Assembly: GCA_018398765.1 (NCBI GenBank)
Contig: JAHBMJ010004770.1
Location: 23,929-77,578 of the forward strand
Length of the DNA stretch: 53,650 nt
Source of the DNA: Chromera velia
Lineage: Eukaryota > Sar > Chromeraceae
Reading direction: 5' to 3'
A program made the translations under genes and the position numbers. Below the pieces are notes generated by a model. It saw nothing but the letters and a program-made list of their open reading frames with translations. It had not been told where the DNA came from and ran no database searches. Positions 44,897-53,650 of the stretch are shown here, in pieces (the first letter of the stretch is position 1; every line of letters begins with the position of its first letter).

Positions 44897-46511
44897 TTTT
44901 CTTTTAGTTTTCTTCGCGGAGACGGATTTGTGGTTGACAAACCGAATGATACGACACCTTTCTGTTTCGTGGACAGCACACCAAGAGTGTGGATCAGGCC
45001 TTTACTGCAACTTCACCAATCGTCACATTTCTTTTTTAAACCAATATGAATACATTATTAAACAGACATCATCCGATCAATTCCGATCATCAAATCGACA
45101 TCAAATCTGACGCAGCGACCGTGTGACAAAGCGCGATTGTCTGACACGGAGCTAGAAGAGATCTCGCGGCGGCTGCGGGCGCGCGCGGGGCAAAGCTCGG
45201 CATGGGCCGGCATGGCTCCCAGGCTCTGCATAAGAAGAAAAAGCGGGCCTTCAGGACACGGCTCAGCTGTACTGCAAATTGGGCACACAACTCTGACTGC
45301 TCAATCAGGGTACCTCCTATGGAGTCCTTCTATCACGCCCACATAACCAGTTCTGCTACCATGATAAGAACTATTAAGGTGGAGGATCGACTAGTGGGTT
45401 TAGCTGACAGATTCACGTAGGTTGGACTCCATCAGTCAGGAGGAGTATCAGTCCAGTACTAAGTACAATCACCAGACAAGAACAATTAAAGATCATACTC
45501 TTTGGGTGTGAGGATACACATCGATCGATCAGTCGCTGCAGGCTAATGAATACGATAGGCCTGCACGCATGCTATCTGGGGCTAACTGACAGGCACTGCA
45601 GAGGTGGCACACTGGTTGCACCTAGTTACACCACAAGGGACAAGGCTAACCCGTAATGCACACAAGCATACATAAGCCAGACGTTAGGTATGAACCAAGG
45701 TGGTTCATAACAGTAAGTACACTAGCCCTCAAACTCTCAAAAGGGAAAGCTTGATCTAATACCGTCCTCAAAAATGAAATTTCGCCAAACTCTAAAATTT
45801 TATTCAATAATTTTGTTGCCTAGGGTAGTATTGATCTGTACATGTGTTATAATCCCATCTAGAATAAAAATTAATAAAAATGTAAGAAATGTTGAGCTAA
45901 ATGGGGCCTAGAAGGCACAAAATCCCAGAAAATGTGAAGTGTTCTATAGATGGTGCCGCGCACGTTGCATGGCCCATGCTGCCCGTCCATGCACGTCATG
46001 GGGGTTGCAGCTGCCGCCGGGTAAGTGGGTTCCTGCGATAGCGTACGCACTCACGCATGTACTCACTTAACTCCGCACACAATGCGTGCGAACTGACTTG
46101 TATGTATTAAATTATGCTAATATTTTATGCTTTATATACCGGCTGAGGATATCAGCTTGACGTGCTGGTGAGATGCCGCAGTGAGTTTTTTGAGGCTGAC
46201 AGGCTGTGTTCAGGCTTTAGCTGAGTTTATTCTTAGAAAGTCATTAATATTTTGCAATTGTTCCTAAAATTGTAAAAAACTACTTTAAAAATGAATGAAA
46301 ACATTGATGCCACTGCTTACTACTATTTAGACTATTACATGCATCCACACACTATACTATAACCACGGATGACGATGGCACATCATTAATTATGATTAGC
46401 CATGGTCATTTCGACATGATAGATGAAACAAGCTAGGAAACAATCTGGGTTTTACACACAGTGGAATGGGAAAAAGAGGTAGCTTGGCAAGTAGGCGAGA
46501 ATACCGATGCA
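44897..46511. other. Intergenic spacer with a GC island
   Basis: Near 45165-45215 there is a GC-rich island (CGCGGCGGCTGCGGGCGCGCGCGGGG) followed by GGGCCGGCATGGC. The remainder is AT-rich. The word GTACTAAGTACAATC and several ACTAG motifs occur, but no coding frame is convincing. It holds the 5' flank of ORC3 and the 3' flank of the HNH gene. Confidence 0.5.
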
Positions 46512-48605
46512 CTACTTAGTTTGCAGGCAGTCGGGCCTGCCAACGAACCGGTTACCCTTTCGGAGGTTTTCTTCTGACCACATCGGTTGAAGGTTCAAAA
46601 AGTGGAGACGGGCAATCTGGGTGTTAACATCCGGTTTCTTCCCATCAGGGCCCGGATACATGATGGGGACAATGTGGTCGACATGCCACCCATTCCCCCC
46701 ATAATTGTCCCACGACATTCCGGGGCGGAAGTCTCTCTCCAAATGAGCCTTCAGCTGCTCAGAGGAACAACCAATGTACTCCAAACTGCGCTTTTCCTTC
46801 ACGGGGCCTGCCTTGTCCCGAATGGAAGCGAGACATCTCCACACTGTCCGACGCACCACCTGCGCCAACCGGTAGACAGTGTTTTCTTGATACTTTGTCC
46901 GTTGGCGAGCGTTCTTCTCTTCTCTCCTGAACAGAAAGAGGGGATTGTCCTTTTGACAGATTGAGCATCGATACCTCAACCGCCCATGTTCGCAGAGACT
47001 CCCCCCGCCACACACCTTACATTTACTGCGCTGGTGGCCGTGCTCGCAGAATGCGCTGCCCCCACACTCCTTGCAATAATTGCGCCGGCGGCCGTGTTCA
47101 CATATACCTGTGCCCCCACACTCCTTGCAGTAATTGCGCCGACAGCCGTGTTCGCAAATGCTACTCCCCCCACAGTCCTTACAAAGACTACGCTGTCGTC
47201 CGTGCTCGCAAATACCCTTCCCCCCACACTCTTTGCACTTGTTGCGCTGACGACCGTGCTCGCAAATACTGCTGCCCCCACACTCCTTGCAATGACCACG
47301 CTGTCGCCCGTGCTCGCAAATACCCTTCCCCCCACACTCTTTGCACTTGTTGCGCTGACGACCGTGCTCGCAAATACTGCTGCCCCCACACTCCTTGCAA
47401 TGACCACGCTGTCGCCCGTGCTCGCAAATACCCTTCCCCCCACACTCTTTGCACTTGTTGCGCTGACGACCGTGCTCGCAAATACTGCTGCCCCCACACT
47501 CCTTGCAATGACCACGCTGTCGCCCGTGCTCGCAAATACCCTTCCCCCCACACTCTTTGCAATAATGGCGACGACGGCCATGCTCGCAGATTCCCTTCCC
47601 CCCACACTCTTTACAAAGACTACGCTGTCGTCCGTGCTCGCAAATAGCCCTACCACCACACTCCTTGCACTGCCTTCGCATCCGACCATGCTGGCATATG
47701 CTACCTCCTCCGCACTCCTTGCACTGACTCCGCTGTCGCCCGTGTTCACAAATGCCCCGACCTCCACATTCTTTGCAACGATGTTTTTGGTGGCCGTGAG
47801 CACATATACGGCTGCCCCCGCACTCCTTGCAGTACGTCCGCTGGCGGCCGTGCTCGCAGATTCCCCTCCCTCTACACTCTCTACAATAATACTGGTCTCT
47901 TCCATGGGGGCACTTGGCCCGTTTTTTTTCCTTAAGGGGACTGTCGGAGGATATTTTCAGGGCAGAGACCAGGCAAGATGGGACTTGGGTGTTGCATTTG
48001 TCTGTGATGCCTGTGTTTTCTCGGGCCCGCAGGTTCGTCGCCGACTCATAAGATCTCAAAGGTGCAGACCCAGTGTAAATGGAGGTCCGATCGCACAAAG
48101 AAAAGTGGCCGCACGACTGAATACTTCTACATGCCAACCCTAGCGCGGGGGCGAGGGCAGGAGGCTTCATGGGAAAAGGGGAGGACCAAAAAGATCTTGA
48201 AACAAGAAGCTGGGATGATTTATGGGAGGCGTCGGAAGACAGAGGGTGCGGCGTGGAAGAATTTCCGGTAAACAACCCATCGGTCTGAAGATGCTGTTCG
48301 AACCGCAGCTGTTGGAGGTTCAAATTGTGGAGAGGCAGAAACTTTGTCACGGCCTCTTTTTCAGTTCTCCCCAATTCATTGCGCATTGATCTGTGCCCAA
48401 AACCGTATCTCATGTTTTGCACTGGATGGAGTCTTGCATGTCGAAGAGTCGTTTTTGCCGAAAGAAATCTCCTGCTTTCCCCCGTTGACTGACATGTTTG
48501 TTTACGGTCTGATCTCGTCTGCAGGGTCGCACTGAGCGCAGAGGGCATGAGGTGCTGGCAGTATCTCTTATTACAATGCAACACTTGCGCAACGACACCC
48601 TGCAT
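46512..48605 (-). CDS. Cys/His-knuckle repeat protein with C-terminal HNH nuclease domain
   Basis: A single-exon frame of 697 codons starts at ATG 48605. Residues 1-225 are unstructured and Ser/Arg-rich. Residues 231-555 are 18 tandem repeats of 18 residues with the pattern C-x-H-x6-C-x2-C, consensus ICEHGRQRxxCKECGGxx, each a likely one-zinc knuckle. The last unit is degenerate (CSICQKDN). The C-terminus resembles phage and homing HNH nucleases: YIGCSSEQLKAHLERDF, then MSWDNYGGNGWHVDHIVPI (His-Asp-His near 641-644), then LHFLNLQPMWSEENLRKGN (Asn 671 and the final Lys). The domain cuts DNA in known relatives. Zinc-repeat arrays followed by HNH occur in several algal and protist genomes (from memory). 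The repeats probably bind nucleic acid; the biological role is unknown. Lack of introns suggests mobility or transfer. Confidence 0.82.
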   Translation of the reverse strand: MQGVVAQVLHCNKRYCQHLMPSALSATLQTRSDRKQTCQSTGESRRFLSAKTTLRHARLHPVQNMRYGFGHRSMRNELGRTEKEAVTKFLPLHNLNLQQLRFEQHLQTDGLFTGNSSTPHPLSSDASHKSSQLLVSRSFWSSPFPMKPPALAPALGLACRSIQSCGHFSLCDRTSIYTGSAPLRSYESATNLRARENTGITDKCNTQVPSCLVSALKISSDSPLKEKKRAKCPHGRDQYYCRECRGRGICEHGRQRTYCKECGGSRICAHGHQKHRCKECGGRGICEHGRQRSQCKECGGGSICQHGRMRRQCKECGGRAICEHGRQRSLCKECGGKGICEHGRRRHYCKECGGKGICEHGRQRGHCKECGGSSICEHGRQRNKCKECGGKGICEHGRQRGHCKECGGSSICEHGRQRNKCKECGGKGICEHGRQRGHCKECGGSSICEHGRQRNKCKECGGKGICEHGRQRSLCKDCGGSSICEHGCRRNYCKECGGTGICEHGRRRNYCKECGGSAFCEHGHQRSKCKVCGGGSLCEHGRLRYRCSICQKDNPLFLFRREEKNARQRTKYQENTVYRLAQVVRRTVWRCLASIRDKAGPVKEKRSLEYIGCSSEQLKAHLERDFRPGMSWDNYGGNGWHVDHIVPIMYPGPDGKKPDVNTQIARLHFLNLQPMWSEENLRKGNRFVGRPDCLQTK
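46941..47915 (-). repeat. 54-bp coding repeats, 18 units, with 108-bp higher-order triplication
   Basis: Each unit is 54 bp and codes one Cys/His knuckle. Between about 47217 and 47540 three consecutive 108-bp double units (KGICEHGRQRGHC... and SSICEHGRQRNKC...) are nearly identical at the DNA level, while the outer units are diverged. This points to recent expansion by unequal exchange. Confidence 0.9.
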
Positions 48606-51090
48606 ATATATTGCATTCTTCCTGGAATGATTACAACAACAGAGAGTGAGGCTGCCGCACCTACTCCGCCCGCAACCTTAGCCTTTTTTTTTTTAGAGAA
48701 TGCTGAGGTGATCACTTTGTATGAAGCGTGTCAGCCAGCGAAGGTGGATTCCCCCTGGTGGAAGCTTCATGACATGGAGTACCGGGTACGGATGGGTACG
48801 GTATAGTAGCGCGGAGTATATATAGTAGGACTGAGGATAGAACAGATTAAAAAATGGGTGCGCAATGCGAGCGAGACAGATATAATCACCCCTGACAGAA
48901 TTATTATTATAAAAGTGGTAGGGCCCGAAGGGCGCCGTGCGGACCTTGCAAAACTTGTAAAAATTTATAAGTCCAGAGAATCGGATTGACGTCACAATTC
49001 ATCATAATGAATCTATTCATTCTAATCATATATGGTATCATATGTTCAGTTCAATGGATCAGTGGCGTGGTGCGGCGTCGCGGCGCGTTGGGGGGGTGGG
49101 GGTAGGCAGGGAGTGAGATGTGTGGAGCGTGAGGGTAGAGTGGCACGAAAAGGGACAGGGGGGGAAGAGGGATTCGACTTCAGGGTTGAGTTGAGCTCTG
49201 ACTGACCTGCATGCATATGCATATGTGCGGTGGCGCGCGAAAAGGGCCCACGTGCATCTGCGAGGTCGCACGCGCATATCGATAATTATAATAGGGTGCA
49301 TAGGCAGCGGAGCATCTGTCTTCGGGGGCGTGTGGAGTTCTACCCTGTGGCACTGCCCTTTGAGCCTTCGAATGCACCATAACTGAGTGAGCCAGCGTGC
49401 CGCACCACATTCCGCCACCGCGCTTTGCTTCGTACATGTCGCGCGTGTATCGATCGAAGTTGAGTCTGACCTTTGCAATGTTCATATTTAAACAACATGT
49501 CACTTGAGCAACAGATAGGATCGTTTAAGGCTAATGTCTGTTTATCTAAGACTCTGAGAGAGAGGAACAGAGAGAAACATAAGTGGAAATTGTGCAATAA
49601 TAGAATGAACCCGGCTGATTGGAATCCCTGTGTCGACTTTTATGTACTCTCTATGATAGAAATCAGATCTGTCCTTGCGCAACAGTAGAAAACCGATTAC
49701 AACATATCGATATGGGCATGGTTAGGCAGAGACCATGAGTGGAGGAATTCAGCATCCCCTTGTATCCCAAGCTGCCTAGGGTTCTCTTTTGGAGACCCCT
49801 TTCGAGTCCGATCCTGGACTTTGCCTTTGTCTTTGGGTGGAGAGCCCGAAGATCGTTGGAGGTCGCCAAAGCCGATAATCTTGTGGAGACATTCAAACTC
49901 ACTTGGTATTGCTTGGAACTTCGAGAAGCCTGATTTTATTGAGAATGCCACGTACGAGCAGATCGCAATTCAAACAGCCAGTAGAGTGCTTTTTTTATGC
50001 CTTTTGATTCTGTAACTGTCTTTGTCTTCCGGACGAGTGTCAGCTGATCACCCTCACTTATCTTTACTGTTGGTTGCTTGCTTGTCTGGCAGTGCGCAAG
50101 GCTGACCACCTTAAAGTTTGTGGCCTGCAAACACCTCTAGTGTGTCTGGGTCTGTCTGGACTGGTCCTGCGACAGCGTTCAAATATAAAAAGATGCCCTT
50201 TATCTCTCCTATCTGTCTGCGAGGCTGCCATTTTTTTCAGAGAGAGAGCTTATCGCTTCTGGCTGTCCGGCTATCGTATGGATCGTTTGATGAGTGGCCG
50301 TTCGATTGGGTGCATGAGACTCGGCATGCATGTTTAATAGACAGAAGGGACAGGTGGCGGCGTACTACATGGACTAGCACAGTGATGGCCGGTGTGCTAG
50401 CCGGGGAAGGCTTTCTGCTCTGGGACCCCGACGCGGCGAGCCTGGAGTAGGAAGGAGGAGGAAGTGAGGAAGGGATACAAAATGACATCGAGGCTGCCCT
50501 CGACGGTAAGAGAGGCAGAAGGGTTATAGCAGACCTACCGAGAGACAGGGTAGGGTACACGGCAGCTGCCGCCTCGTCTCTCACTGGCACTGGCACATTT
50601 TCTACTAACAGGGAAGGGAAAGAGAGGGAGAAGGGGGGGGAAAGGGGAAGAGGGGGTGAAAGCGGGGGATAAAGGGAAAGGGAAGGGGAGGGAAAAAGGG
50701 GGGGAAAAAAGGGGAGAGGGGGGTTGCTTTGGGGTGAGGGGGTGAATCGAATTGAGGCTCAGCCTGGCCGAGAGCATGTGAAGTACTAACCTGTAAGGGC
50801 TCAATATGGAGGTGCCCGCTGCTAAACCCGCCGCCGCGGCATCTTATTGAGATATGCGGGGCGGGCGTGCCGCATGGATTTATGGAATAATGATCGCATA
50901 TTGATTGAAGCATGATTGAATACGAATCAAACAGACTGATTGATAAGAAGGAAGACATTCTTCTTCTTATCAGTCCTCTCCGTATAAATGATTTGAATCT
51001 TCTTATAGTAAATTCTCTTCTCCGCTAGAGCCTAGTAACTTTCAATTCAGTGTGTCACGATCTGATTGAGTCAAACCGGAATTTTTAAAA
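48606..51090. other. Spacer with short unassigned ORFs
   Basis: No gene can be supported. An ATG frame at 49500-49688 (MSLEQQIGSFKANV, stop TAG) and an open plus-strand frame at about 49760-50015 (containing LGIAWNFEKPDFIENATYEQ) look protein-like, but opposite-strand frames are equally open. From 50600 to 50740 the sequence is purine-rich (GGGGAAAGGGG runs). TGCATGCATATGCATATG lies at 49208-49225. Confidence 0.4.
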
Positions 51091-53096
51091 ATGGTGCGGA
51101 CTCGTACAGAGAAGAGAAGACTCCAGAAAGAGCAGCAGGTAGCTGAGGCTGCAGCGGCCATAGCCGGTGTACCAACGGGTTCAAGAGAGATGATTGTTCT
51201 CTGCAAAAGCGATTTGCAGGCCCTGATTGATTCCTCAGTGCAGAGAGGAATCAAAGAAGGGATGGCTGCTCTCGCCCTGTCACTCTCACAAGCCCCGTCT
51301 CCTGTTGCTCGTGTTAATTCTCCTCCAAAGGATGAGGAGCAGGCCCCTTCTGTGTCCGCTTCTTCTTCCTACTGCTATGTGAAAGTTAACTTCGGTGCTG
51401 TGCCTCAGATGTAGAACAAACAGCACATTAAGGAGTAGGAGCAGAAGTGGCAGAACTTTTGCAACGACCAGCTACCCAGAGAACGCTTTGTTTCGGACAA
51501 GAGTTGGAGGAATAAAATGAAGGTCTGCTTCGACAAGCTCGAGAACTCGGAGGTAAACCGTGATATCCAGAGATTGCTAGATTGGGGTGTGCTTGCCGAG
51601 AATAATGTGTCATTCCCCATGCACTCTGAAAGGAGTACGGTCTTCTCACCTTCAAGGTCGAAAGCAAGAGCCGGATGCTTGAAGATCGCCCTTCACATTC
51701 AGTTCTTCCCGTATCATTGTGAGAAGGTGAACAAGGATAGCCTCCCCGTTGTTTACTCTGGTCTCGTTTTCTCCTACTACACCATTCACAAGAGGCTGGA
51801 TGAGCTTCTTCGTAACGCGTCCAAAGAGAAGTACTACATCGATGAAGACAGTCTTGTCCCCAACGTCCTGAATTTGTTCACTCAAGTCCAGCATAAGGAG
51901 GTCTTTTGTACTCTTCCCGATGAAGTGTTTGAGAAGTTGGACAACGTTGCTGAATTCAATAACCTCTCTTTTTCCTGCATAAAATTTTTGATGCTGTGAA
52001 AGATCCTTAAGAAATTCGCTCTGACGGACACTGCCAGCCCCCAGACAGAGCTGCAGGAGCAGGAGAGGGAGAGGGGTTCACAGGGTATTATATGGAGAGG
52101 GCAAATACGGCGGCCGAGGGGGTGAATGGGGGGGGACAGAGCTCCTCCGGCTCACAAGACTCCCCTCCTCTCTGTCAGACGTATGGAAATAGACACGTCA
52201 GCACCTGCAGAGCCACCCTCGACGGTGCTTCCCCCTGCAGGGCATATGGGGAGAAGGGGCATTGGGACAAAGCCCCTGTCTGCAAGAAGAATGGGGGGCA
52301 AGGGACCAGGGAGGGGGGGCGCAGCAGCGCCTGACCACGCTTAGGCTTTGAGAAGGGTGTGCAAGTTGGGGGGGGGATCCGCCTTGAAAATTCTTTCGCC
52401 CCGGGGCCCCTCAGTGATGACGATGACACAGGCAGAAAGGAGGAAAGGAAGGAGCATGTGGGGGCAGCGGGGAGCAGAGGGGAGTCAAGATGGGTGTGAA
52501 AAAAGAAGTCCCCTGTTGCCGATACTGGTTGCAGTCAGCATTTGATTGGGGAGGATCTCGAGGACTCGATTGTATCCCGCAGGCCCTGTGAGTTCAGGTA
52601 TAAGGAGGCCTCGGAGGGAGAAATGGTATGTACTGAGGAGGTGTAGGCATCACCTCTGCTTGAGGGGGTGGACGGAGAGCCCGTTCGTCCTCTTCTGAGA
52701 GGGGCTTTCAAATCGTCAGTCCCTGTGTCTCTCTTCTCAGTGAGGGGTTGCAGGATGCAGAAAGTGGACCCTCCCTTTTGGGTTGAATTTCCTGGCAAGG
52801 GGGGTGGTGCAGTGAGAGCTTGTTTGTATGAGAGAGATGAGGTGCATGTAGTACGTGTTCTCTCTCCGTCGTCTTCTTCTCCTCCCTCTGAATCTTATTT
52901 GAGTGCAGACAGAAAGGACTGTGTGTACCTGACCATTGTTTCAGATTCTTTTTCTTTTATTTCTTCAGGCGCCGATGAGGCTGCTAGGGAGTGGATACCC
53001 GACAAGGTGAAGCTTTCTATCTTATGGTTACAGCAATGCACAGAGATTCAAGTATTTTTTAGATTCGAACTTGACTTTTTAATCCAAACTTTTTAG
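51091..53096 (+). pseudogene. Decayed retroelement, Gag-like region and possible Pol fragment
   Basis: ATG 51091 opens a frame (MVRTRTEKRRLQKEQQVAEA) that stops at TAG 51412. The same frame continues past a second TAG near 51433 as protein-like sequence (WQNFCNDQLPRERFVSDKSW, VCFDKLENSEVNRDIQRLL, LFTQVQHKEVFCTLPDEVFE) to a TGA at 51997. In another frame at about 52170-52290 two zinc-knuckle-like motifs follow, CQTYGNRHVSTC and CRAYGEKGHWDKAPVC. In each, the second Cys of CxxC is Tyr. A frame from about 52668 to 53096 (KSSVPVSLFSVRGCRMQ, ACLYERDEVHVVRVL) resembles the segment between protease and integrase of Ty1/copia elements. LTRs were not found. The element type is inference; the stops and frame changes indicate decay. 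Nothing is restored here. Confidence 0.45.
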
Positions 53097-53360
53097 GTGT
53101 TTTCGAAACAACATTTCATGTTTTAAATTTATGTTTAGATATCTTTGAAATTTTATCAAACAGATTTTTAATTTTTCAGGTTTGTTTGAAACAAAATTTT
53201 ATCCTTTAAATTTATGTTTATAGATACATATGTTTAAAATTTTATTAAACAGATTTTTAACTTTTTAAGTCTGTTTGAAACAAAATTTTATATGTTTCAA
53301 ATTTATGTTTATATATATGTTTAATATTTTATCAAACACATATCGAACACATTTTTACGT
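53095..53360 (+). repeat. AT-rich ~88-bp tandem repeat, three copies
   Basis: Three consecutive units share the order GTTT(T/G)(T/C)(T)GAAACAA.ATTT, then TTTAAATTTATGTTTA, then ATTTTAT(C/T)AAACA. The first begins at about 53098, the second at about 53181 and the third at about 53270. The last decays into A/T-rich sequence with microsatellite-like runs to the window end. No coding content is seen. Confidence 0.7.
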
Positions 53361-53650
53361 TTTAGTACATAACTGAAATAAAGTGAAACACAAATCTTAT
53401 CCTACGATATCCTATCCTATAATATACTAGGCCTATCACAGAGAAAAAAAAATAATTAAAGCCAATTCTCGCGTAATTTTTTTTTTTAGGCAGTGGACAT
53501 AGCAAACAACTGTTGTTTAGGTGTTGCATAAGTATTGTTTGAGTATTGCACAACTATTATCAACTGTTGCTTTAGTGTTACACAAAAAATAAAAAAATAA
53601 TTTAGGCAACTTTTCAGTTTTTTTTTTTTTACTGTGATACGCCTAGATAA

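Noticed and set aside
43361-45110. Long plus-strand ORFs opposite ORC3 exon 1 (212 and 347 codons)
   Set aside because: They are antisense to the recognised ORC3 exon and rich in Pro/Ser/Arg as expected for complement frames.
46941-47915. CRISPR-like regular repeats
   Set aside because: Units are contiguous, in frame and code zinc knuckles; there are no unique spacers, and the genome is eukaryotic.
46961-48143. Long plus-strand and alternate minus-strand ORFs across the knuckle array (385, 309, 228 and 139 codons)
   Set aside because: They are frame and strand shadows of the 54-bp coding repeat; only the 697-codon frame gives regular Cys/His spacing and a nuclease domain.
49739-50015. Overlapping plus-strand ORFs, one beginning MSGGIQHPLVSQ, considered as a viral capsid relic
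   Set aside because: Only the first few residues resemble such proteins, the frame stops after 14 codons, and opposite-strand frames are just as open.

Overview
This is nuclear DNA of a eukaryote. Genes on both strands have GT-AG introns with pyrimidine tracts before CAG acceptors, lie 0.5-5 kb apart, and are separated by AT-rich spacers holding retroelement debris. A plastid-type IspE with a signal peptide followed by a basic transit-like stretch points to an alga with a complex (secondary) plastid. Together with the intron density, pyrimidine microsatellites and the HNH protein with many Cys/His repeats, a chromerid-like alveolate (Chromera type) is my best guess. That assignment is inference from style and gene content, not a database result.

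Left part (1-13 kb). The window opens with a possible C-terminal tail of a plus-strand gene (2-139). An incompletely resolved plus-strand region (about 1.7-8.0 kb) follows, with coiled-coil exons and two perfect calcium-binding EGF exons; two copies of a dispersed repeat sit in its non-coding parts. The minus-strand gene at 12534-9320 is the large subunit of TFIIA, recognised from both its N-terminal helices and its C-terminal beta-barrel.

Centre (13-31 kb). A 27-exon plus-strand gene (13436-25819) encodes a roughly 1,590-residue protein with an EF-hand-like segment and many WD40 repeats. A single-exon minus-strand gene (29304-26938) encodes a HerA/FtsK-type P-loop ATPase preceded by two tandem ~52-residue repeats. 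Divergent from it lies ispE (29883-31276), the MEP-pathway kinase.

Right part (31-53.6 kb). A repeat-rich spacer with assembly gaps contains SINE-like pieces, a 98-bp tandem duplication and decayed ORFs. It is followed by an intronless plus-strand gene that joins a papain-fold protease with an intact Gln-Cys-His-Asn tetrad to leucine-rich repeats (36754-38421). Then come a possible small two-exon gene (40482-40768), a two-exon minus-strand ORC3 gene (44896-41172), an intronless minus-strand gene with 18 Cys/His knuckle repeats and an HNH nuclease domain (48605-46512), and a decayed retroelement-like Gag/Pol region (51091-53096) ending in an AT-rich tandem repeat.

The genes do not form one pathway. 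They are a neighbourhood of housekeeping genes (TFIIA, ORC3, IspE) interspersed with three intronless genes of unusual architecture (ATPase, protease-LRR, zinc-repeat HNH). Those three are the best candidates for something not previously described.
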